From: Desulfobacterales bacterium
Lineage (GTDB): Bacteria > Desulfobacterota > Desulfobulbia > Desulfobulbales > JAGXFP01
Reading direction: 5' to 3'
Assembly: GCA_024637225.1 (NCBI GenBank)
Contig: JAGXFP010000032.1
Coordinates: 1-40,359 of the forward strand
DNA length: 40,359 nt
Position 1 is the first letter of the stretch. Each line of letters opens with the position of its first letter. This document shows positions 1 through 5,887 of the stretch, in pieces. The notes under the pieces were generated by a model. That model saw only the letters and a list, made by a program, of their open reading frames with translations. It was not told where the DNA came from and did not search any database. The position numbers were made by a program, and so were the translations under genes.

Positions 1-466
1 CGCGTTAATTTTAGGCGAAACAATCCTGCGGTTTTTTGGGATTTCAATGGCTTCTTTTAAAGTCGGGGGAGGAATCCTGATCCTTATTATGGCCATCTCA
101 ATGCTGCACGCCCGGATGAGTTCGGTCAGGCAGACCGAAGAAGAGGCGATTGACTCGGAAGAAAAGGAAGCCGTAGGGGTTGTTCCTCTCGCCACACCTT
201 TGCTGGCTGGACCAGGGGCAATTAGTACGGTAATTCTATATGGGCAGAGATATAATTCAATAACCCATACATCAATCTTCATTTTTGAAATTTTTCTTCT
301 CGCTCTTATTACATGGTTGAGCTTCCGGAGTGCGAACACCATCGAGTCAATTCTGGGCAGGACCGGAATAAATGTTGTGACCCGTATTATGGGATTGTTC
401 ATGGCGGCGGTCGGTGTTGAGTTTATTGCCAACGGATTGAAACAGCTTTTCCCCGTATTGGGCTAA
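1..466 (+). CDS. MarC family integral membrane protein, 3' part
   Basis: This is the C-terminal part of a MarC/UPF0056-type membrane protein; the reading frame is open from base 2, so the true start lies outside the window. Readable residues before the first internal Met (base 47) continue the family pattern (LGETILRFFGIS then a glycine-rich membrane helix). Further on, PLATPLLAGPGAISTVI is the family's conserved second-half motif, followed by a membrane segment (FEIFLLALITWLSF) and a final helix around IMGLFMAAVGVEFIANGL. MarC proteins are inner-membrane proteins of six helices with no settled function; the old link to multiple antibiotic resistance has not held up. No terminator is visible after the stop, and the accessory island begins within about 30 bases. 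Confidence 0.9.
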   Translation, partial: ALILGETILRFFGISMASFKVGGGILILIMAISMLHARMSSVRQTEEEAIDSEEKEAVGVVPLATPLLAGPGAISTVILYGQRYNSITHTSIFIFEIFLLALITWLSFRSANTIESILGRTGINVVTRIMGLFMAAVGVEFIANGLKQLFPVLG

Positions 467-533
467 AAGGGCAGGTGGCGGCTCGGGTAATGCCCAAATG
501 GAGGCGGCAAAAAATAGATCTGTCCCGGTTTAT

Positions 534-557
534 TTGGTATTGCCAATTCAATACCAA
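534..557. repeat. Short perfect hairpin upstream of the RhuM fragment
   Basis: Nine-base arms (TTGGTATTG at 534-542 and CAATACCAA at 549-557) flank a six-base loop. It lies just after a stretch reading AATAGATCTGTCCC, which resembles ends of REP/RAYT-type palindromic elements known in delta-proteobacteria; that resemblance is from memory. It may be an island-border scar or an operator for the following gene. Confidence 0.45.
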
Positions 558-763
558 GGCGTTGAAGCGATGAATATCTCCGAAATCCTCATTTGTCAGG
601 ATCTGCAAGGGAAGATTCGAATCGACGTGCACCTGGAGGACGAGACCGTCTGGCTTACGCAGGAGCAGATAGCGCAACTCTTCGGCAAGGTCAAATCCAC
701 CATCAACGAACATATCAAGAACATTTTCGCCGAAGGGGAGCTAGTCGAAGGTGCGGTTATGAA

Positions 764-786
764 GAAATTCGGAATTTCCGAATTTC
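764..786. repeat. 23-base imperfect palindrome at the RhuM break
   Basis: Eleven-base arms (GAAATTCGGAA and TTCCGAATTTC) meet around a single central T at 775. The palindrome sits exactly where similarity to full-length RhuM proteins ends, so it may mark the deletion junction. Confidence 0.5.
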
Positions 787-793
787 TGGGTAG

Positions 794-810
794 GGTGGGC
801 TCCGCCCACC
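794..810. terminator. GC-rich hairpin after RhuM fragment
   Basis: GGTGGGC and GCCCACC pair around a three-base loop, followed by AATAAAACTCC with no run of T. It could weakly terminate transcription or be another small palindromic insertion. Confidence 0.3.
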
Positions 811-899
811 AATAAAACTCCTCACATTATCCCATACAATCCTGACATAAGATTTTGAGTTTATTACTCAATCGGTTATGGTTGATAACAAACTCGTAA

Positions 900-1046
900 A
901 GTGTAATCATCGACGGCAACGATATTTATCATATTGGCGAATCGCTCAAGGATCTGGGCAAAAAGTGGTTCGCCTTCTCGAAAATGGATATCGGAGCAGT
1001 GGAGATGCTTGGCAAACTGGAGAAACTGCCGAAGGTGAAGATATGA
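900..1046 (+). pseudogene. 3' remnant of a second ORF6N-domain gene
   Basis: This frame opens after a TAA at 897-899 and runs to a TGA at 1044-1046. It encodes IIDGNDIYHIGESLKDLGK followed by the rest of the tail, ending in KLPKVKI. This matches the last ~45 residues of the intact ORF6N protein just downstream, so an earlier paralogue has lost all but its C-terminus. Its stop overlaps the start of the intact gene (ATGA). The first ~50 bases have diverged while the last 86 are nearly identical to the downstream copy (three mismatches), which suggests gene conversion or a recent deletion between tandem copies. Confidence 0.7.
957..1042 (+). repeat. Direct repeat copy 1 (86 bases)
   Basis: This segment recurs at 1853-1938 with about three differences. 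It encodes the conserved tail GKKWFAFSKMDIGAVEMLGK of ORF6N/PLD-like proteins in both places. Recombination between the copies would delete the intact gene. Confidence 0.85.
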
Positions 1047-1948
1047 GCGAGTTAGTTGAGCTGCCGAATATCGAGAGTCACATTTTCACTCTGCGGGGCG
1101 TGCAGATGATGCTGGATCGCGATCTGGCAGAGTTGTATGGGGTAGAAAACCGGGCACTTAAGCAAGCGGTAAAAAGGAATAAGGCCAGGTTTCCCGAAGA
1201 TTTTATATTTGAGCTAACGGATGAAGAGATCGATTCTTTGGTATCACAATCTGTGATACCTTCCAAAAAGCATCTTGGAGGGGCAAGACCCTTTGCCTTT
1301 ACAGAGCAAGGGGTAGCGTCCCTCTCGGCAGTTTTAACCAGCACAAGAGCCATAGAGATCAATATCGCAATCATGCGCGCCTTTGTGAAAATGAGGCAAT
1401 TTCTTACGCATAACGCAACGCTCTTTCAACGGCTTGATCAGGTAGAGAAGCGGCAGCTTGCCAGTGAACTGGAAACCAATGAAAAATTTGAGCAGATTTT
1501 TAATGCGCTGGAAGACAAAAACATCAAACCCAAGCAGGGTATTTTTTTCGATGGCCAGGTTTTTGATGCATACACATTTGTTTCCGATTTAATCCGATCC
1601 GCCGGAAAATCAATTGTACTGATTGACAACTATATCGACGATACCGTCCTGACCCTTTTTGCAAAACGGCGAAAAGATGTTCTTCTTACCATAGTCACCA
1701 AAATCGTTTCAAAGCGGCTGAAGCTGGATATCAAGAAATTCAATGAACAATACCCGCCATTGACAGTAAACGAATTCGGGAATTCACACGACCGATTTTT
1801 GATAATTGATGATTCCCTGATCTACCATTTCGGCGCTTCCCTGAAAGACCTTGGCAAAAAGTGGTTCGCCTTCTCGAAGATGGATATCGGGGCAGTGGAG
1901 ATGCTTGGCAAACTGGAGAAACTGCCGAAGGTGAAAATAGATGGGTGA
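1043..1948 (+). CDS. ORF6N domain protein with PLD-like C-terminal region
   Basis: This 301-residue protein has an ORF6N domain at about residues 10-65 (IFTLRGVQMMLDRDLAELYG, FPEDFIFELT). That domain is shared with KilA-N/Bro-type phage regulators and is thought to bind DNA. A conserved FAFTEQGVASLSAVL segment follows at 84-98, then a coiled region (about 125-160). The C-terminal part (about 170-290) resembles a phospholipase-D-like fold, with HDRFLIID at 249-256 where classical members have HxKxxxxD; lysine is replaced by arginine. I chose the ATG at 1043, which overlaps the stop of the upstream paralogue remnant, because an in-frame opening from 878 would be read through that remnant in another frame. 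ORF6N genes are typical of prophages and islands. The function is unknown; a regulator is likely. Confidence 0.82.
   Translation: MSELVELPNIESHIFTLRGVQMMLDRDLAELYGVENRALKQAVKRNKARFPEDFIFELTDEEIDSLVSQSVIPSKKHLGGARPFAFTEQGVASLSAVLTSTRAIEINIAIMRAFVKMRQFLTHNATLFQRLDQVEKRQLASELETNEKFEQIFNALEDKNIKPKQGIFFDGQVFDAYTFVSDLIRSAGKSIVLIDNYIDDTVLTLFAKRRKDVLLTIVTKIVSKRLKLDIKKFNEQYPPLTVNEFGNSHDRFLIIDDSLIYHFGASLKDLGKKWFAFSKMDIGAVEMLGKLEKLPKVKIDG
1853..1938 (+). repeat. Direct repeat copy 2 (86 bases)
   Basis: Second copy of the segment at 957-1042, here inside the 3' end of the intact ORF6N gene. Confidence 0.85.
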
Positions 1949-2031
1949 AAGAAGAAAAACTGGACGGACAGATTCACCCCACGCTTTTGTCGGTAAGATA
2001 AATAAAGAAACTGTCTCCGGAACTCCTATAA

Positions 2032-2529
2032 ATGAAAGCATCTAAAGCAAAATATCTCATTCTATTTGCTCTCTATAATTTCCACGAGCAACGCCCATCA
2101 AAATATGACTTCGCCTTGCTATCAGGCATTCTAAACCAAGTTGAAATAACAGATATGGATTTTGCTAGAAGCGTTATAAATAGTTTGTACGAGGATGGGC
2201 ATTTAGAAATAAAGAAATACCCTAATCCCAATGCAACTGGAGCGAGAATAACAAAAAAAGGGATTGATTTATTAAATGAAATTAGTGCATCCAATGCTGG
2301 ATTATTACACATAATCAAAAAAATCATTTGGCCTAAAGAATTCATTAAAAAAGTTATGGTCATTGTTGTCGCTGGAATTATTTTAGGGGCTATCACTTTT
2401 TTATCCAGTCTGTATATCGCTCCACGATTTCTAAAATCAGAACCCCATAAACCAGAGATACAAACCAACCAAACCACCAATTCCTTCAATCAGTCAAAAA
2501 AAACAGAAAGTCATCCCAAAACGAAATGA
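2032..2529 (+). CDS. Hypothetical protein with winged-helix-like N-terminus and one membrane helix
   Basis: I do not recognise this 165-residue protein. Residues 1-85 look like a winged-helix fold: helices, then a DFARSVINSLYEDGHLEIKK recognition-helix/wing pattern, then ARITKKGIDLLNEI. Residues about 107-130 (MVIVVAGIILGAITFLSSLY) form one strong membrane segment, followed by a polar Asn/Lys/Thr-rich tail of ~35 residues. A membrane-anchored DNA-binding or signalling protein is conceivable. The gene is visibly AT-rich compared with its surroundings and has no clear ribosome binding site. Its position, between an ORF6N gene and a restriction enzyme gene, suggests horizontal transfer. Confidence 0.6.
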   Translation: MKASKAKYLILFALYNFHEQRPSKYDFALLSGILNQVEITDMDFARSVINSLYEDGHLEIKKYPNPNATGARITKKGIDLLNEISASNAGLLHIIKKIIWPKEFIKKVMVIVVAGIILGAITFLSSLYIAPRFLKSEPHKPEIQTNQTTNSFNQSKKTESHPKTK

Positions 2530-2559
2530 TAAATTCACACATAAACCACCCAGCCTATG

Positions 2560-2605
2560 CACTAACGCCGACGCATATCGGCGCGGGTTGTGCCAACCGT
2601 TATGT
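2560..2605 (+). other. attC-like palindromic segment (doubtful)
   Basis: A short palindromic stretch starts with CACTAAC and ends with GTTATGT, with complementary TAACG/CGTTA ends and internal hairpins (GCCGA/TCGGC; GGTT/AACC). It lies 30 bases after a small AT-rich gene, where an integron cassette recombination site would sit. At 46 bases it is shorter than usual attC sites, the end motifs fit only loosely and no integrase is present. Confidence 0.2.
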
Positions 2606-2621
2606 ATAAAACAATAAACCT

Positions 2622-5600
2622 ATGAATCTCCAGCAATACTTAGAAACAATAGCCAAACGGTACAAGTCCGGGATTTCCAGCGAACACACCTACCGGGCCG
2701 ATTTAGAGGGCCTAATTCGTGAGCTTGTTCCGGGAGTGGAAATCACCAATGAACCATCAAAGGTTACCGATTGCGGAAACCCCGACTATGTAATCACCAA
2801 AAAGAAAATTCCCGTCGGTTTTATCGAAGCCAAAGACCTTGGCAAAGACCTAAACAGCAAGCAATACAAGGAACAGTTCAACCGCTATAAAAAAGCTCTT
2901 GATAACCTGATTATCACAGATTACCTGTGGTTCCAGTTCTACCAGAACGGTCAACTTGTTCACGAAATCAGAATAGGCGAAATAGACGCCTCCACCGTCA
3001 AGCCCCTATCCGAACAGTTTAACGAATTTCAAGACCTGATAGTTAATTTCTGTACCTTTGTCGGGCAGACTATTAAGTCATCTAAAAAGCTGGCAAAAAT
3101 GATGGCGGCCAAGGCCCGGTTACTTGAAACCATTCTGGAACAGGCGGTAAGCTCGGATGAGGAAACCCAAGACAATTCAAGCCTGAAACAACAATACGAA
3201 TCATTCAAAGAAGTCCTTATCCACGATTTAACCCCCAAAGCCTTTGCCGACATCTACGCCCAGACTTTGGCTTATGGCATGTTTGCCGCCCGGCTCCATG
3301 ATACAAGCTTGGAAAATTTCAGCCGTCAGGAAGCCGCTGAACTTATCCCAAAGACTAACCCTTTTTTAAGAAAGCTTTTCCAGTACGTGGCCGGGTATGA
3401 CATCGACGTACGGATCAGAACCACAGTTGATAACCTTGCCGAAGTGTTTCGGGCTACGGATGTAAAAGCACTTCTGAAAAACCTTGGCAGCTCAACACGT
3501 AACAACGACCCGATTATCCACTTTTATGAAACCTTCCTAGCAGAGTATGACCCTAAACTCCGCAAAGCCCGTGGAGTCTGGTACACGCCGGAACCTGTAG
3601 TCAATTTCATTGTCCGGGCTGTTGATGACCTGCTTAAAAGCGAATTTGGTCTCAAAGACGGCCTAGCCGACACCAGTAAAACCACGATCAAAGTCAAGGC
3701 CCAGGGGACGGCGATTACCAGAGGCAGAAACAAAGGCAAAGCCATTTACACAGACAAGGAAGTTCACAAGGTACAGATTCTCGATCCTGCCACTGGCACC
3801 GGCACCTTCCTGGCCGAAGTAGTAAAGTTTATCTACAAAAAGAAATTCAAGGCAATGCAGGGAGCCTGGAGTGGTTACGTGGAAGACCATCTAATTCCCC
3901 GCCTTAACGGCTTTGAATTGTTGATGGCTTCATATTCCATGGCCCACCTGAAACTTGATATGCTTCTTGTTGAAACTGGCTACAAGCCGAAAAAAGAGCA
4001 ACGCTTCAACATCTACCTGACCAACTCACTTGAAGAACATCACCCCCATACTGGCACTTTGTTTTCAACCTGGCTCAGTAGCGAAGCTAACGAAGCAAAT
4101 CACATCAAACGCGACACACCCGTCATGGTCGTGATCGGCAATCCGCCCTACTCAGGCGAAAGCGCAAACAAGGGCGACTGGATCATGAAGTTGATGGAGG
4201 ACTACAAAAAAGAGCCCGGCGGCAAAGAAAAGCTCAAAGAACGCAATCCGAAATGGATTAACGACGACTACGTCAAATTCATCCGCTATGGTCAGCACTT
4301 CATCGAAAAGAATGGCGAGGGAATCCTTGCCTTCATCAATCCCCACGGTTTTCTGGACAATCCAACTTTCCGTGGCATGCGCTGGAACCTGCTGAAAACC
4401 TATGACAAAATTTACACACTCGACCTGCACGGCAACTCCAAAAAAAAAGAGACCTGCCCCGACGGCTCCCCTGATGTGAACGTCTTTGATATCGAACAGG
4501 GGGTTTCAATCAACTTGTTTGTAAAAACTGGCCAAAAGAAGCCCGGAGAACTCGGAACGGTTTACCACTGCGATCTCTACGGGAGTCGGCCGAAAAAATA
4601 TGATTTCCTGACTAAAAATTCGGTCGAATCTATTAACTATAAAAAACTTCCGAACATCGAACCAGCTTACTTTATGGTTGAAAAGGATTTTGAAAAAGAA
4701 ACTGAATACACTCTCGGCTTTGAAGTAAAACAACTGTTCCCGGTCAACAGCATGGGCATCACAACCGGAAATGATAAGAAGCTTGTATCGTTCAACAAAG
4801 ATGGATTTGGAGATTTGGACAAACCGAAGCTCATAGTCCCGATTTGCTATCGGCCTTTCGATACGCGAGCGATCTACTATGATCCCGATATTTTGGCTCG
4901 ATCGCGATTCGACGTAATGAAAAACCTAGCAAAAGAGAACTATGCCATATCCCTAATCAGGCGATCGAGAAGCGACTCCTTCACTGGAAGCTTTGTCCTA
5001 AAGGGAATAGTGGACAAGTGCATTTCATCAACTCTTGACAATGCAAATATTTTCCCTCTCTACCTCTACCCGGCCGGCGAACAGCTCAATCTGGAAGAAA
5101 ATAGGCCCCGCAAACCTAATTTGACACCGGACATTGTCGCGCAAATCGCCGAAGGGCTTGGGCTGGAATTCACAAATGAAAAACAGGATAGGGACGGCAC
5201 ATTAGCGCCGATTGATCTGCTCGATTATATCTATGCGATTCTGCATTCCCCAGCCTACCGCGAAAAATACAAAGAGTTCCTGAAAATTGACTTCCCGCGC
5301 GTGCCGTATCCGACTGATGTCGAAATATTTTGGCAGCTCGTTCGTCTTGGCGGCGAACTGCGGCAGATTCATCTGCTCGAATCCTCGACAGTCGAACAGT
5401 ACATCACCAGTTATCCGGTGGACGGCGACAATACAATCACTCGCAAGATGACCAAAAAATCAATCGGCTACGAGTCTGCCACTGAAGAAACCGGCCGCGT
5501 TTGGATCAATGACGAGCAGTATTTCGACAACGTCCCGCTCGTGGCATGGGAATTTTACATTGGCGGTTACCAGCCCGCTCAGAAATGGCTAAAAGATCGG

Positions 5601-5720
5601 TTCGGCAGAACACTTTCCTATGAAGACATCCAGCACTATCAAAAAATCGTTGTCGCCTTGGTTGAAACAAATCGCCTTATGGAGGAAATCAACAAAATAG
5701 ACTTTGAGAAGGATACATAA
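2622..5720 (+). CDS. Single-chain type ISP/IIG-like restriction-modification enzyme
   Basis: This 1032-residue protein combines cleavage and N6-adenine methylation. An N-terminal PD-(D/E)XK nuclease is indicated by PD at 54-55 and EAK at 69-71 (GFIEAKDLGK). The methylase core follows: GVWYTPEPVVNFIV near 315-330, the AdoMet loop LDPATGTGTFLAEV near residues 385-398, and the catalytic NPPY at about 507-510. The rest (about 650-1032) ends in a region typical of the type ISP C-terminal domain, expected to read the target sequence. Classical type ISP enzymes such as LlaGI carry an SF2 helicase between nuclease and methylase. I see no such insertion, and the length fits a helicase-less type IIG-like form. 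No separate specificity gene is present. The ribosome binding site is weak. Defence against phage is the expected role. Confidence 0.88.
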   Translation: MNLQQYLETIAKRYKSGISSEHTYRADLEGLIRELVPGVEITNEPSKVTDCGNPDYVITKKKIPVGFIEAKDLGKDLNSKQYKEQFNRYKKALDNLIITDYLWFQFYQNGQLVHEIRIGEIDASTVKPLSEQFNEFQDLIVNFCTFVGQTIKSSKKLAKMMAAKARLLETILEQAVSSDEETQDNSSLKQQYESFKEVLIHDLTPKAFADIYAQTLAYGMFAARLHDTSLENFSRQEAAELIPKTNPFLRKLFQYVAGYDIDVRIRTTVDNLAEVFRATDVKALLKNLGSSTRNNDPIIHFYETFLAEYDPKLRKARGVWYTPEPVVNFIVRAVDDLLKSEFGLKDGLADTSKTTIKVKAQGTAITRGRNKGKAIYTDKEVHKVQILDPATGTGTFLAEVVKFIYKKKFKAMQGAWSGYVEDHLIPRLNGFELLMASYSMAHLKLDMLLVETGYKPKKEQRFNIYLTNSLEEHHPHTGTLFSTWLSSEANEANHIKRDTPVMVVIGNPPYSGESANKGDWIMKLMEDYKKEPGGKEKLKERNPKWINDDYVKFIRYGQHFIEKNGEGILAFINPHGFLDNPTFRGMRWNLLKTYDKIYTLDLHGNSKKKETCPDGSPDVNVFDIEQGVSINLFVKTGQKKPGELGTVYHCDLYGSRPKKYDFLTKNSVESINYKKLPNIEPAYFMVEKDFEKETEYTLGFEVKQLFPVNSMGITTGNDKKLVSFNKDGFGDLDKPKLIVPICYRPFDTRAIYYDPDILARSRFDVMKNLAKENYAISLIRRSRSDSFTGSFVLKGIVDKCISSTLDNANIFPLYLYPAGEQLNLEENRPRKPNLTPDIVAQIAEGLGLEFTNEKQDRDGTLAPIDLLDYIYAILHSPAYREKYKEFLKIDFPRVPYPTDVEIFWQLVRLGGELRQIHLLESSTVEQYITSYPVDGDNTITRKMTKKSIGYESATEETGRVWINDEQYFDNVPLVAWEFYIGGYQPAQKWLKDRFGRTLSYEDIQHYQKIVVALVETNRLMEEINKIDFEKDT

Positions 5721-5725
5721 CGAGG

Positions 5726-5783
5726 TGAAGAAGGGTCAGGTCTACACGGGCAACAGCCCGTGTAGACCTGACCCTTCTTCCAC
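5726..5783. repeat. Perfect 25-bp palindrome (REP/RAYT-like)
   Basis: Arms at 5727-5751 and 5756-5780 pair perfectly around the loop AACA. The motif reads GGGTCAGGTCTACACGGG on the left arm, and the base pairing extends a little further with a one-base bulge. No T-run follows, so a simple terminator is less likely than a mobile palindrome of the kind copied by REP-associated tyrosine transposases. It separates the restriction enzyme gene from the next operon. Confidence 0.8.
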
Positions 5784-5809
5784 TGAAGATTCTTTAACAC
5801 TCACAACAC

Positions 5810-5827
5810 GATTGTGGTTCCACAATC
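5810..5827. promoter_or_regulatory. Candidate operator: 8-bp inverted repeat
   Basis: GATTGTGG and CCACAATC flank a two-base centre (TT), about 60 bases before the start of the next operon. The spacing and symmetry suit a regulator binding site. An inverted AATTGG/CCAATT pair lies shortly after. Confidence 0.4.
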
Positions 5828-5887
5828 TCGCAATTGGAATAAGAACCCAATTATATGTGAGTAGCAAGCATTGAGAGGGAGCACTTT

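Larger units (their letters stand above)
570..815 (+). pseudogene. RhuM-family protein, N-terminal fragment
   Basis: The N-terminus (residues about 10-60 from the ATG at 570) matches the RhuM/virulence-protein family: an EDETVWLTQEQIAQLF segment, then HIKNIFAEGELVE. Family members normally exceed 300 residues. Here the frame stops after 81 residues, just past the KKFGISEF segment, where the family would continue into its conserved NLDxIISVGYRV region. The break coincides with an imperfect 23-base palindrome (764-786) and a GGTGGGC/GCCCACC hairpin (about 794-810), so it looks like a deletion or insertion scar, not a natural small gene. RhuM proteins are phage- and island-associated with poorly known function. 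A start at 498 is possible in frame, but the homology begins after 570. Confidence 0.7.

Noticed and set aside
878-1042. Longer N-terminus for the ORF6N protein
   Set aside because: These bases encode, in another frame, the remnant of the upstream paralogue, and the ORF6N domain starts soon after 1043.
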